Part shown: positions 8,611 through 16,980 of the stretch, one piece after another
How the letters are laid out: each line of letters starts with the position of its first letter
Position numbering within the stretch: the first letter of the stretch is position 1
Assembly (NCBI RefSeq): GCF_004323595.1
Contig: NZ_AP019373.1
Location: 2,294,001-2,358,000 of the forward strand
Source: Sulfuricystis thermophila
Lineage (GTDB): Bacteria > Pseudomonadota > Gammaproteobacteria > Burkholderiales > Rhodocyclaceae
Length of the DNA stretch: 64,000 bases
Direction: 5' to 3'
Position numbers and translations under genes: made by a program
Notes under the pieces: generated by a model
The model's database searches: none
What the model saw: only the letters and a program-made list of their open reading frames with translations
What the model was told of the DNA's origin: nothing

Positions 8611-9876
8611 TCAGAAGTTCATGCGCACCGAAACGGTGACCGCGGTCTGGGAGTGATCGGTTTTTTGGGTCGTGGCATTGACAGGCATGAGAGCAGGATT
8701 AGGAGTTGGCATCGTAGCCATCACGGATGTAATAGTGCCTGTATTGATGGTCTTCGAAACCTCACTGGCATACACCACGGCGAAATCAAGCGAGCTGTTC
8801 TTACCGATGTTCATGCCACCACCAAAGGTAAAGTGGTTCTCGACGATCGCCGGGAAGAACATGTTGTTGAACATGTTGATTGCCTGATTCGAATAGCCGG
8901 TCATGCTTTGTGCATCAGGCAATTTCTTGATCGGATCCTTGCCGTAGTTGTAGCCGGCGCCGAGCCACCAGCCATTGCCGCTGTATTTCACACCCAGGCC
9001 GAAGATGTCCTGATCATCCCAGTTGAAGGTCTTGTAGCCGTCGGCCTTGCTCCAATTGACCCGCTTGTAGTCGGCGGTCAGCAGCCAGGGGCCCGTCGTA
9101 TAGGCGACACCGAGCTTGATCTCTTCCGGCTGTGTCAGCTTGTTGGAGGTCACGGTACCCATACCGTTCGGACCAATGCCAAAGCCATCCGCCGCCGTCG
9201 TCAGCTGGTCCTTGTAAGTCATGGCGATTTCGGACTGATATGTGACACCGACGGTGAAATCCTTGGTGACGTCATAGTAAGCGCCGAGATTGACACCATA
9301 GCCAAAATCGGATGAATTACCGTTGCCGACGGTACCGCTAGGTGTCTTGTAGTTCAAATCGAGCGCGCCATATTGAATCGCCAAGGCAGCTCCCAAGCCG
9401 AAATTGCCGTTGTTGTAGGCGACGGACGGCACGAACTTCATCATCTGCAGGTTCGAGTAAGCGTGGAACAACCCGTCATTGCCACGGTAATCCACGCCCA
9501 TACCGGAAGTACCGTACATCCCTAGGCCGAACGTCCAGTTATTGTTCAGGCGATTGGCCAGCGACACTTCAGGAATCGCGAAAAAGTCGGCATCACTGGT
9601 CTTGCTGGCAACGGTCCCCGGCATCGCAATATCTGTCGAAGCCTTGACATCCGGCATGAAAGCGGTGCCGGCGATCGAGAATTCGGTTCCCTTCATCTTG
9701 CCGAGCAGCGCCGGGTTGGTCAGTGTGTTTTCGGCGCCGAAGAATGCTGCTGTTCCGGTGCCGCCGAGCGCGCGTGACATTGCGCCCAAGCCGATCAGAT
9801 TGTCTCCATTGGTCGCGAAAGCCGGTGCGGAAAGGCCGGCGATGGCGAGGAGTGCGGCGATTTTTTTGAGTTTCAT
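8611..9876 (-). CDS. FadL/TodX/OmpP1-type outer membrane channel
   Basis: 421-residue beta-barrel precursor with signal peptide MKLKKIAALLAIAGLSAPAFA. The mature N-terminus GDNLIGLGAMSRALGGTGTA...NTLTNPALLG is the FadL hatch region with an NPA-like turn. The C-terminus ends in alternating residues and a terminal Phe (SVRMNF), as expected for BAM-dependent barrels. The family carries hydrophobic substrates such as fatty acids or aromatic hydrocarbons across the outer membrane. Phenylacetate-CoA ligases elsewhere in the window make an aromatic or fatty acid substrate possible. The gene stands alone and is followed by a terminator. Confidence 0.88.
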   Translation of the reverse strand: MKLKKIAALLAIAGLSAPAFATNGDNLIGLGAMSRALGGTGTAAFFGAENTLTNPALLGKMKGTEFSIAGTAFMPDVKASTDIAMPGTVASKTSDADFFAIPEVSLANRLNNNWTFGLGMYGTSGMGVDYRGNDGLFHAYSNLQMMKFVPSVAYNNGNFGLGAALAIQYGALDLNYKTPSGTVGNGNSSDFGYGVNLGAYYDVTKDFTVGVTYQSEIAMTYKDQLTTAADGFGIGPNGMGTVTSNKLTQPEEIKLGVAYTTGPWLLTADYKRVNWSKADGYKTFNWDDQDIFGLGVKYSGNGWWLGAGYNYGKDPIKKLPDAQSMTGYSNQAINMFNNMFFPAIVENHFTFGGGMNIGKNSSLDFAVVYASEVSKTINTGTITSVMATMPTPNPALMPVNATTQKTDHSQTAVTVSVRMNF

Positions 9877-9959
9877 TGAGTCCCCCGATGGTTGGTCTGT
9901 TGTAAAAAACTAGCGTATCAATTCGGTTGCCGAAGGCAATTTATGACGTGCCGGACGGG

Positions 9960-9989
9960 GCTGGCAAGCCTCTTCCTTCCTGCCAGCCG
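9960..9989. other. Inverted repeat between dsrE2 and fadL-like gene
   Basis: Eight-bp arms GGCTGGCA/TGCCAGCC spaced by 14 bases, downstream of dsrE2 on the minus strand. No U-tract follows, so terminator function is doubtful. The rest of the 9877-10043 gap shows no confident promoter. Confidence 0.35.
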
Positions 9990-10043
9990 GATGGTCCGCT
10001 TTGTCGTTGCATCGACACGACAAATAAGTAGATGCTGATTTAC

Positions 10044-10649
10044 TCAAATGAACAGCGTCACATCCGCCTTCTGCGCGACCGGCAGGAAGGAGGCAGCGCC
10101 GACATAGTCCATGCCTTCGATGAAGTCGTCATGACTGAAGCCGAACAGCTCGACGGTCATCTGGCAGACGACGAACTTGACGCCGGCTTCCTGCGACAGC
10201 GCGCGCAGCTCCTCGATGCTGGCGACACCGTTGTTCTTGATGGTCTGCTGCATCAGGCTGGTGGCCAAGCTCTCGAAGCCCGGAATGTTGGCCTGGATGA
10301 TGTTCGGGATGTTCCAGTTGATGCTCTTGAACCAGTCCGGACCGAAGGGCATCTTCATCGGCATGCCCGGGTTGCCCAAGGGGCTCACCTTCAGATCGGA
10401 GACGTCCTTCTTGACGAGGTTCAGGCCATAGAAGGTGAAAAAGACGGTGACATCCCAGCCCAGCGCGGCAGCGGTGGAGGCCAGGATGAAGGGCGGATAG
10501 GCCCAGTCCAGCGTGCCCTTCGTGGCGATGATCGCCATCGACGGCGTTTTCGATTCTTCGCGTTCGGCGAGCAGCGCTTCCAGCTTCTGCGGCAGCAGCT
10601 CGTCGAGCTTTTGGTTGATCAGGGCTTCTATTTCGGCAGCATTGCTCAT
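10044..10649 (-). CDS. dsrE2: DsrE/DsrF/DsrH-like sulfur carrier (DsrE2 type)
   Basis: 201-residue protein. After a helical N-terminus (INQKLDELLPQKLEALLAER) comes a DsrE-fold domain: MAIIATKGTLDWAYPPFILA, then VTVFFTFYGLNLV, then FVVCQMTVELFGF with the conserved Cys at residue 162. The family passes persulfide sulfur between partners in sulfur oxidisers and is usually beside TusA or rhodanese genes, as here. The start at 10649 is chosen over an upstream ATG because AAGGAGGAAAGC lies directly before it and it gives the family N-terminus. The hydrophobic stretch in the middle is weak, so peripheral membrane contact is possible. Confidence 0.88.
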   Translation of the reverse strand: MSNAAEIEALINQKLDELLPQKLEALLAEREESKTPSMAIIATKGTLDWAYPPFILASTAAALGWDVTVFFTFYGLNLVKKDVSDLKVSPLGNPGMPMKMPFGPDWFKSINWNIPNIIQANIPGFESLATSLMQQTIKNNGVASIEELRALSQEAGVKFVVCQMTVELFGFSHDDFIEGMDYVGAASFLPVAQKADVTLFI

Positions 10650-10747
10650 GCTTTCCTCCTTGCGGCTTTGCGAGCGGGCGATGATGCACCACATCGCGGC
10701 GCAGCATCGAAACAAACTTGTTTATGTGGGCATTGAATAAATAAAGT

Positions 10748-10776
10748 CAGAGCGCCCTCGGGCGCTCTGCTTTTTT
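10748..10776. terminator. Intrinsic terminator between tusA and dsrE2
   Basis: Stem CAGAGCGCCC/GGGCGCTCTG with a 2-base loop and T6 on the plus-strand side. On the minus strand, where both neighbours lie, it is followed only by ACTTTATTTATT. It may attenuate tusA-dsrE2 read-through or act as a bidirectional terminator. Confidence 0.65.
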
Positions 10777-10781
10777 GCGAC

Positions 10782-10804
10782 GCCGTCCTGCCAGCGCCGA
10801 CTTT
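10782..10804 (-). repeat. REP-like half-site in tusA-dsrE2 gap
   Basis: GCCGTCCTGCCAGCGCCGAC followed by TTT: one copy of the dispersed half-site (consensus core CGTCCCGCCAGCGCCGACTT), here with C to T at one stem position. Confidence 0.8.
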
Positions 10805-10821
10805 CCGGCCGAGGCTGCGGC

Positions 10822-11049
10822 TTACTTGCGCTTGATGTAGAACTCGAATTCCTTGTTGTTCTCGGCGCTGGAGAGCAGCTCGTTGCCGGTCTGCTTGGCA
10901 AAGGCCGCGAAGTCCTTCACGGAGCCCGGATCGGTGGCGATGATGCGCAGCACCTGGCCGCTTTGCATTTCGCCCAGCGCCTTCTTGGCACGCAGAATCG
11001 GCAGCGGGCAGTTGAGGCCGCGGGCATCGAGTTCGCGATCGAAATTCAT
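10822..11049 (-). CDS. tusA: TusA-family sulfurtransferase
   Basis: Small sulfur carrier of 75 residues that accepts persulfide sulfur on Cys14 in the signature LNCPLPILRAKKAL. The remainder (IIATDPGSVKDFAAFAKQTGNELL) is the standard TusA beta-alpha fold. TusA in sulfur oxidisers hands sulfur to Dsr or sHdr systems, or takes it from rhodaneses and DsrE2. Here it lies between soeC and dsrE2 on the same strand, which supports a dissimilatory sulfur-trafficking role rather than only tRNA thiolation. Confidence 0.93.
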   Translation of the reverse strand: MNFDRELDARGLNCPLPILRAKKALGEMQSGQVLRIIATDPGSVKDFAAFAKQTGNELLSSAENNKEFEFYIKRK

Positions 11050-11153
11050 TGTCTATCCTCCGATGAGTTGTGGGTGGTTGGAATTACAGCGACTAATGAT
11101 ATAGCCCATTCGTCTTGGCGGCAATCGCAGAAACTTATCGAAATCGAGGCAGA

Positions 11154-12131
11154 TCAAGCGACGGACTGGTAATACAGATTTTGCGGATGGTTGGCCTGGG
11201 CAAAGAAGAACCAGCGCTCCGCCAGCAGGCCGAGATACTGGATGACGAAAGCAATCAGCAGCACACCGCCGGCCATCATCGACATTCCCATGCCAAGCAG
11301 GATGATGGGCGCGACGAAGGCCAGCAGCAGAAACAGCCATTTCACGGCACGCAATAGCGCAGGTTTCTGGCCATGGAAGAACTCGCGCGTGTTGAAGCTG
11401 CCGCCCATCAGGCCCATGCTCTTTTGCACGATCCGTGGATGCTTGATGCCGATCGCGGTTTGCAGGGTCGACTTGGGCTTCAGCCGCGCATTGCGGATCA
11501 GCGTCGCCGACCGGCCCACCAGGCCGAGGAAGGTGATGATCATCGCCCAGCCCGCCAGCAGGGGCATCACAGCGGGCGCCAGCATCGCAGCGAGCGCCGC
11601 ACCCAGGCTGAAACCCGACGCGCCGCCGAGCAGGATGTAATTGATCACGGTGAGCGGCGTATGCCATTCGCGCAGGAACTTCAGACAGGCATAGATCATG
11701 CCGGTGCAGATGTAGAGCGCGAAGGCCAGCAACCAGGCAATCGAGCCGAGCACCGCCGTGAGATTGACCGGCGCGCCGCTCGGCAGCGTCGCCAGCACCG
11801 GATTGAAGCCCGCCCAGTGGGCGGCGCCGTAGAGGAAGACGGTGCCCATGAAGGCTGGCAACACGATCACTTCGCGCGACAGCCACGAGGTGCGCCACTT
11901 CGCCGCCGCGCGCCAGGCGCGCTCGGGATGGCCGAGATGGAAGAACGACGCCACCAGCCCCAGCGCCAGCAGCACCAGCGCGACGAAACTGCCGAAAGCA
12001 TAGAACTCGTCGGACTGCGCCGGCAGCAGGCCGAAGGCCGCGTAGGACTCGACGGTGAACAGCGCCAGGAACAGCCCCTGACCGGCGCCGATCAGCGTGG
12101 TGAGAAAAATGACGGAAAACGCAGGATGCAT
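11154..12131 (-). CDS. soeC: Membrane anchor subunit of molybdoenzyme (SoeC/DmsC family)
   Basis: 325 residues with 8 or so hydrophobic helices. It begins MHPAFSVIFLTTLIGAGQGLFLALFTVE and carries FFHLGHPERAWRA, typical of the DmsC/PsrC-like quinone-reactive anchor family. It follows the iron-sulfur subunit by 14 bp on the same strand and would pass electrons from the cytoplasmic SoeAB to the quinone pool. The name rests on the Tat-less catalytic subunit and sulfur-gene neighbours. A DMSO- or polysulfide-reductase anchor is the alternative. Confidence 0.8.
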   Translation of the reverse strand: MHPAFSVIFLTTLIGAGQGLFLALFTVESYAAFGLLPAQSDEFYAFGSFVALVLLALGLVASFFHLGHPERAWRAAAKWRTSWLSREVIVLPAFMGTVFLYGAAHWAGFNPVLATLPSGAPVNLTAVLGSIAWLLAFALYICTGMIYACLKFLREWHTPLTVINYILLGGASGFSLGAALAAMLAPAVMPLLAGWAMIITFLGLVGRSATLIRNARLKPKSTLQTAIGIKHPRIVQKSMGLMGGSFNTREFFHGQKPALLRAVKWLFLLLAFVAPIILLGMGMSMMAGGVLLIAFVIQYLGLLAERWFFFAQANHPQNLYYQSVA

Positions 12132-12145
12132 CGGGATGTTTCTCC

Positions 12146-12877
12146 TTACCAGCTCGTGACGTCGTCGAGCGCGGGCTCGGCCTTCTCCGGCCTGGGCAGC
12201 TGACGGTCGATCTTGAGCGGATTGTCGGCGCGCTCGAGTTCATCCTCCCGGATCCTGAGCTTGGTCTTGCGCCGCGGCAGGTAGTGGTTGGCCGGCTGCG
12301 TGCCCCATTCGGGCATCAATTGATAGCCGCCGTTTTCGCGGATCGCGCGCGAGACCTCCGACTCGGGGTCGTGGATGTCGCCGAACAGGCGCGCGCCGGT
12401 CGGACAGGCGCGCACACAGGCGGGGCGCCGCTCTTCGGCCGTCATCGTCGTGTCATAGATGCGATCGACGCACAGCGTGCATTTCTTCATCACCTTCTGG
12501 TGCTCGTCGAGCTCGCGCGCGCCATAGGGGCAGGCCCACGAGCAATATTTGCAGCCGATGCACTTGTCGTAGTCGACGAGGACGATGCCGTCCTCCTTGC
12601 GTTTGTAGGAAGCGCCGGTCGGACAGACCGGCACGCAGGGCGGCTCCTCGCAGTGGAGACAGGATTTCGGGAAATGCACCGTCTCGGTGTGCGGAAATTC
12701 GCCGACCTCGAAGGTCTGCACGCGGTTGAAGAAGGTGCCGGTCGGATCCTTGCCATAGGGGTTCAAATCGACCAGCGGGCCGGCCGCGCCGGAAGTGTTC
12801 CACTCCTTGCAGTTGGTGACGCAGGCATGGCAGCCGACGCAGACATTGAGGTCGATCACGAGCGCGAGTTGAGTCAT
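12146..12877 (-). CDS. soeB: Iron-sulfur electron-transfer subunit (SoeB/DmsB-like)
   Basis: 243-residue ferredoxin-like subunit with four cysteine clusters: CVGCHACVTNC, CLHCEEPPCVPVCPTGA, CIGCKYCSWACPYGA, and CTLCVDR with ACVRACPTGA. These bind four [4Fe-4S] centres that wire the molybdenum subunit to the membrane anchor. There is no signal peptide, in line with a cytoplasmic complex. The gene overlaps the catalytic subunit gene by 4 bp, so expression is coupled. Confidence 0.88.
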   Translation of the reverse strand: MTQLALVIDLNVCVGCHACVTNCKEWNTSGAAGPLVDLNPYGKDPTGTFFNRVQTFEVGEFPHTETVHFPKSCLHCEEPPCVPVCPTGASYKRKEDGIVLVDYDKCIGCKYCSWACPYGARELDEHQKVMKKCTLCVDRIYDTTMTAEERRPACVRACPTGARLFGDIHDPESEVSRAIRENGGYQLMPEWGTQPANHYLPRRKTKLRIREDELERADNPLKIDRQLPRPEKAEPALDDVTSW

Positions 12878-15756
12878 GGGTTTTTCCCCGCAAAGTAGTT
12901 CCAGATCGACTTGCGCTCCGGCTGGCCGGGATAGGGTTTGAGCGGCGCGAACTGCGGCTCCGTCCGTGCCGTCTCGCCAGCGCCGACTTCCGCCTTGTAG
13001 ATTCTGACACGCACGTCATACCACGCCGCCTGGCCGGTGATCGGGTCGGAGTTGGAGACGCGCCGCGCATTTGCCTGGGAGCCGCGCTCGCAGGAAGGCA
13101 GCTCTTCCGAGATCAGGTGGTTGAGCAGGAAGCCGCGCTGCGATTCGTTGGCGTCCGGCGTCAGGCCCCAGGCGCCAGCCGCCTTGCCGATGGCGTTCCA
13201 GGTCCAGACCGTGCCCGGCTCGACCGCCTCGGAATGCTTGGCCATGCACTTGACCTTGCCCCACTGCGATTCCACCCAGATCCAGTCGCCGTCCTCGATG
13301 CCGTTCACGCGCGCCGTGTGCGCATTCACGTAGAGCAGGTTGTGGGCGTGGATCTGCCGCAGCCAGGCGTTCTGCGAATCCCAGGAGTGGTACATGGCCA
13401 TCGGCCGCTGCGTGATCGCCGCGAGCGGGTACTTGTGCTTGTCGGTGGCCTGCGCTTCGAGCGTGTCGTAATAGAAGGGTAGCGGATCGAAGAAGGTTTC
13501 GACGCGCTTCGCCAGATGCGCCGGCGGTTTCCGGGAAAAGCCCTTGCCCTGCGCGGCCTGGCGGAAGCGCATCAGCACCTCGGAGTAGATGTTGATCAGG
13601 ATCGGCTCGGCGTAGCGCGTGATGCGGTTGCGCTGGCTCCACTCCAGATAGCCCTGGTTCCAGTTCCTCATGTACTGGTAGCTCTTCGGCAGCTCGTAGT
13701 GGAAGACGCAGTTGTTCTTCGCATACATCTCCCACTGGTTCGGGTTCGGCTCGCCGCGCAGCGACTTCTCGCCGCCCTTGCCGCGCCAGCCGGCCAGAAA
13801 GCCGATGCCGGAGCCCGGCTCGGTCTCGAAATTGACGATGAAGTCCGGATAGTCGCGGTACTTGCGCTGGCCGTCCTTGGTGGTGAAGGCCGGCAGCTTC
13901 AGGCGCGAACCGAGCTCGATCAGCACTTCCTGGAAGGGCTTGCATTCGCCGGTCGGCGGCAGCACGGGGATGCGCACCGAATCGACCGGGCCGTCGAATT
14001 CCGAGATCGGCCGGTCGAGGATCGACATCACGTCGTGGCGCTCGAGATAGGTCGTGTCCGGCAGGATCAGGTCGGCGAAGGCCGTCATCTCGGACTGGAA
14101 GGCATCGGCCACGACGATGAACGGGATCTTGTAGTCGCCGTTCTCGTCCTTGTCGTTCAGCATTTTCCGCACCTCGACGGCGTTCATCGTCGAGTTCCAG
14201 GCCATGTTGGCCATGAAGATCAACAGCGTGTCGATCTTGTAGGGGTCGCCGCGCCAGGCGTTGGTGATGACGTTGTGCATCAGGCCATGCACCGACAGCG
14301 GATACTCCCAGGAAAAGCCCTTGTCGATGCGCACCGGGTTGCCTTCGTCATCGACGAACAGATCGTCGGGATCGGCCGGCCAGCCCAGCGCCATGCCATC
14401 GAGCGGCTTGTTGGGCTGCACGGCATTCGGGTGGTTCGGCGTGCGCGCGCACGGCGGGATCGGCCGCGGGAAGGGCACCTTGTGGCGGAAGCCGCCGGGA
14501 CGGTCGATGGTGCCCAACAACGACATCAGGATGCCCAGCGCGCGGATGGTCTGGAAGCCGTTCGAGTGCGCCGCCAGTCCGCGCATGGCGTGGAAGGCCA
14601 CCGGGTTGCCGGTGACGGTGTCGTGTTCCTTGCCCCAGGAATCGGTCCAGGCGATCGGCAGCTCGATGCGCTGGTCGCGGGCGGTCACGCCCATCTCGTA
14701 GGCGAGGCGGCGTATGGTGTCGGCCGGGATGCCGGTGACGCCTTCGGCCCACTCGGGCGTGTAGTCCTTGACGCGGTCCAGCAGCAACTGGAATGCGGGC
14801 TTGACCGGCGTGCCATTCAGATTGAACTCGCCGAGCAGGCAGGGATCGGCCCCTTCGGCATGGGTCACCACCGCCTTGTTGGTCTTGCGGTCCCACCACA
14901 GCTTGTCCTGCGGGTCGTAGCAGGCTTCTTCCTCGGGCACCTCGGTGCGCAGGAACATGCCGAACTCATCGTCGTTTTCGTCGCAATTGACGAGCTGGCC
15001 GGCATTCGTGTAGCGGACGATGAAGTCGCGGTCATAAAGCCCCTTCTCGATGATCTCGTGGATCACCGCGAGCAGGAAAGCGCCGTCGGTGCCCGGCCGG
15101 ATCGGCACCCACTCGTCGGCGATCGCCGAGTAACCGGTGCGCACCGGGTTGATCGAGACGAAACGGCCGCCATTGCGCTTGAACTGCGAGATCGCGATCT
15201 TGAGCGGATTCGAGTGGTGATCCTCGGCGGTGCCGATCATCACGAAGAGTTTCGCACGGTCGAGGTCCGGACCGCCGAACTCCCAGAACGAGCCGCCGAT
15301 CGTGTAGATCAGCCCTGCCGCCATATTGACCGAGCAGAAGCCGCCATGCGCCGCATAGTTCGGCGTACCGAACTGGCGCGCGAACAGGCCGGTCAGCGCC
15401 TGCATCTGGTCGCGGCCGGTAAACAGCGCGAACTTCTTCGGATCGGTCGCGCGGATCTTGCCGAGGCGCTCTTCGAGGATCGCGAAGGCCTCGTCCCACG
15501 AAATCGGCTCGAACTCGCCGGCGCCGCGCTCGGCTCCGGCCTTGCGTTTGAGCGGACGGGTGAGCCGCGCCGGCGAATACTGCTTCATGATGCCGGATGA
15601 GCCCTTGGCGCAGATCACCCCTTTGTTCAACGGGTGATTCGGGTTGCCGTCGATATAGCGCACCTCGCCATCCTTGAGGTGTACGCGGATACCGCAGCGG
15701 CAAGCGCACATGTAGCAGGTCGTGTTTTTGACTTCCTGCACGGAATTTTCTTTCAC
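12874..15756 (-). CDS. soeA: Molybdopterin oxidoreductase catalytic subunit, probable cytoplasmic sulfite dehydrogenase SoeA
   Basis: 960-residue molybdo-bis-MGD enzyme. An N-terminal [4Fe-4S] site is formed by C14-x2-C17-x3-C21-x27-C49. There is no Tat signal, unlike DmsA or PsrA, which favours the cytoplasmic SoeABC sulfite:quinone oxidoreductase described in Allochromatium. The reaction would be sulfite to sulfate with electrons to quinone. The start is GTG at 15756, preceded by AGGAG. The tusA/dsrE2 and qmo/hdr neighbours support a sulfur role. Residues 923-930 (EVGAGETA) translate an inserted dispersed repeat near the C-terminus. The alternative is another DMSO-reductase family enzyme such as a polysulfide or tetrathionate reductase. 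Confidence 0.82.
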   Translation of the reverse strand: MKENSVQEVKNTTCYMCACRCGIRVHLKDGEVRYIDGNPNHPLNKGVICAKGSSGIMKQYSPARLTRPLKRKAGAERGAGEFEPISWDEAFAILEERLGKIRATDPKKFALFTGRDQMQALTGLFARQFGTPNYAAHGGFCSVNMAAGLIYTIGGSFWEFGGPDLDRAKLFVMIGTAEDHHSNPLKIAISQFKRNGGRFVSINPVRTGYSAIADEWVPIRPGTDGAFLLAVIHEIIEKGLYDRDFIVRYTNAGQLVNCDENDDEFGMFLRTEVPEEEACYDPQDKLWWDRKTNKAVVTHAEGADPCLLGEFNLNGTPVKPAFQLLLDRVKDYTPEWAEGVTGIPADTIRRLAYEMGVTARDQRIELPIAWTDSWGKEHDTVTGNPVAFHAMRGLAAHSNGFQTIRALGILMSLLGTIDRPGGFRHKVPFPRPIPPCARTPNHPNAVQPNKPLDGMALGWPADPDDLFVDDEGNPVRIDKGFSWEYPLSVHGLMHNVITNAWRGDPYKIDTLLIFMANMAWNSTMNAVEVRKMLNDKDENGDYKIPFIVVADAFQSEMTAFADLILPDTTYLERHDVMSILDRPISEFDGPVDSVRIPVLPPTGECKPFQEVLIELGSRLKLPAFTTKDGQRKYRDYPDFIVNFETEPGSGIGFLAGWRGKGGEKSLRGEPNPNQWEMYAKNNCVFHYELPKSYQYMRNWNQGYLEWSQRNRITRYAEPILINIYSEVLMRFRQAAQGKGFSRKPPAHLAKRVETFFDPLPFYYDTLEAQATDKHKYPLAAITQRPMAMYHSWDSQNAWLRQIHAHNLLYVNAHTARVNGIEDGDWIWVESQWGKVKCMAKHSEAVEPGTVWTWNAIGKAAGAWGLTPDANESQRGFLLNHLISEELPSCERGSQANARRVSNSDPITGQAAWYDVRVRIYKAEVGAGETARTEPQFAPLKPYPGQPERKSIWNYFAGKNP
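12966..12989 (-). repeat. REP-like half-site inside soeA
   Basis: GTGCCGTCTCGCCAGCGCCG then ACTT, one mismatch from consensus in the core. It is read on the opposite strand as VGAGETA near the SoeA C-terminus, keeping the frame open. Confidence 0.8.
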
Positions 15757-15874
15757 TCTGTTGGGCTCCTGATTATTAGGGTTTGGTGATATTCTCGCAG
15801 CCTGCCAAGCTTGCTACAAGGTGGTAATTTTTATTGTTTGATAAGCAGATCGAGAATCATCCGGGAGAGATGCC

Positions 15875-16291
15875 ATGCCCCGCCCCATCAAGCCCTTCAG
15901 CGCCAGAGAAAAACACCTGATCAGTCAAACCCTGCTCGAACGCTTCGGGCATGCCGTGCCGCTGCAACCGGTCGATGCCGAATTGCAGCTCAACTTGCTC
16001 AAGGAAGAATTCGCCCTCTGCCCTTCGATCATGTGGAAGGAAAACGGCGCCAATTTCATCGTCTTCAAGACCGGCGACGAGCTTTTCCGCTGCCTGTTCT
16101 ACTACAACGAGGCGATGCTGTTCGGCACCGGTAAGGACGAATACGACAACCTCGGCGACTGTGTCGTGACGCTGCTGCAGGTGCACGCCGACCAGGAAGA
16201 GCAAAGCCGCAAGATTCGCAACGCACTCAACTCGATCGACTTCTCCAAGGCCAACGACGGCGAGGAGTATCATGGCCCGCTGATCGTCTGA
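15875..16291 (+). CDS. Hypothetical cytoplasmic protein
   Basis: 138 residues, no signal or membrane segment, acidic and aromatic in the middle (MWKENGANFIVFKTGDELFRCLFYYNEAMLFG). A GGGAGAG ribosome site precedes the ATG. It is divergent from soeA across a 118-bp AT-rich gap that should hold promoters for both. Its TGA stop sits in the 4-bp flank of a MITE-like element. I do not recognise the family. Linkage to the sulfite oxidase may or may not be meaningful. Confidence 0.75.
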   Translation: MPRPIKPFSAREKHLISQTLLERFGHAVPLQPVDAELQLNLLKEEFALCPSIMWKENGANFIVFKTGDELFRCLFYYNEAMLFGTGKDEYDNLGDCVVTLLQVHADQEEQSRKIRNALNSIDFSKANDGEEYHGPLIV

Positions 16292-16292
16292 T

Positions 16293-16435
16293 AGCTTGTG
16301 AAAAATTCTGCTGCGCTTGCCATCTTGGGGTCGGGCGGTGCTCGCCATCCTCATGTATTTCCATATACATTCCGGTGGCTGCGCTCCGGCCTCCCCCAAC
16401 CTGGCTGCGCTCGCGACGAATTTTTTCGCAAGCTT
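16293..16435 (+). mobile_element. MITE-like element, copy 1 (143 bp)
   Basis: Terminal inverted repeats AGCTTGTGAAAAATTC and its near-complement GAATTTTTTCGCAAGCTT flank a GC-rich centre with an ATGTATTTCCATATACAT core. The flanks are TGAT and TGAC, a nearly matching 4-bp duplication whose left copy includes the stop codon of the preceding gene. It has no transposase. Copies 2 and 3 lie at 49657-49799 (reverse orientation) and 51467-51608. An open frame runs out of the element into the antitoxin gene. Confidence 0.85.
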
Positions 16436-16454
16436 TGACGCGACATACTGCTCG

Positions 16455-16655
16455 ATGAAGATCGCCGATGAAGTTGCCCAGCTGACCGCCAGCCTACCCG
16501 AGCCTCTCGCCCGCGAGGTGCTCGATTTCGTCCGTTTTCTGCGTCTCAAGGAACGCAACGAATGGGGCGACTGGATGGACGCACAAAGCGCATCGCTGCG
16601 TCATGTCTGGGACAATCCGGAAGACGAGGCATGGAATGACTTACCGTTGCGGTGA
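16455..16655 (+). CDS. Antitoxin of a type II toxin-antitoxin pair (DUF2281-like)
   Basis: 66 residues starting MKIADEVAQL. The segment LPEPLAREVLDFVRFLRLKER is the common helix of small antitoxins of the DUF2281/VapB-like type, and the C-terminal half is acidic and Trp-rich, suited to wrap the toxin. A longer frame from 16317 would translate the MITE and is rejected in favour of the ATG at 16455. It overlaps the toxin gene by 20 bp, the usual antitoxin-first order. Confidence 0.75.
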   Translation: MKIADEVAQLTASLPEPLAREVLDFVRFLRLKERNEWGDWMDAQSASLRHVWDNPEDEAWNDLPLR

Positions 16656-16980
16656 CATCGTCGTCGTGCCTTTTCCTTTCACCGACCTCTCTGCATCCAA
16701 ACGGAGACCTGCCTTGCTGATCCAGCCGCTCGGTGAATATGGAGACTGGTTGTGCCTGCCGGTGACTTCGCAGGGCGCCCACCCGGCTTCTCTTCCCCTG
16801 CGCGAAACCGATTTCGTCGACGCACCCTTGCCTCGCCCGAGCTGGATCCGACTCAACCGCCCCACGATTCTGAACGATTCGCTGATGCTCGGCCGCGCCG
16901 CCACGCTGCGGACAGAAATCCTGACGGATATCTCCCGCGCCTTTTGTACGACGTTCGGCTGCAAGCAGTTATTGGTATGA
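16636..16980 (+). CDS. PemK/MazF-family toxin
   Basis: 114-residue endoribonuclease-type toxin. The N-terminus MTYRCGDIVVVPFPFTDLSASKRRPALLI is the hallmark PemK/MazF barrel entry, and LPVTSQG and SWIRLNRPTILNDSLM follow in family order. Likely cleaves mRNA when the antitoxin upstream is degraded. The start at 16636 overlaps the antitoxin end and gives the standard N-terminus. It in turn overlaps the phosphodiesterase gene by ATGA, an unusual coupling of a toxin to a housekeeping-type gene. Confidence 0.85.
   Translation: MTYRCGDIVVVPFPFTDLSASKRRPALLIQPLGEYGDWLCLPVTSQGAHPASLPLRETDFVDAPLPRPSWIRLNRPTILNDSLMLGRAATLRTEILTDISRAFCTTFGCKQLLV

Noticed and set aside
13516-15600. 694-residue plus-strand open frame opposite soeA
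   Set aside because: Antisense of a gene with clear molybdoenzyme motifs; composition typical of complementary-strand artefacts.
16317-16655. Longer antitoxin frame of 112 residues beginning inside the MITE
   Set aside because: The first 46 residues translate the MITE and recur as open frames at the other copies; the ATG at 16455 gives the family-like N-terminus.
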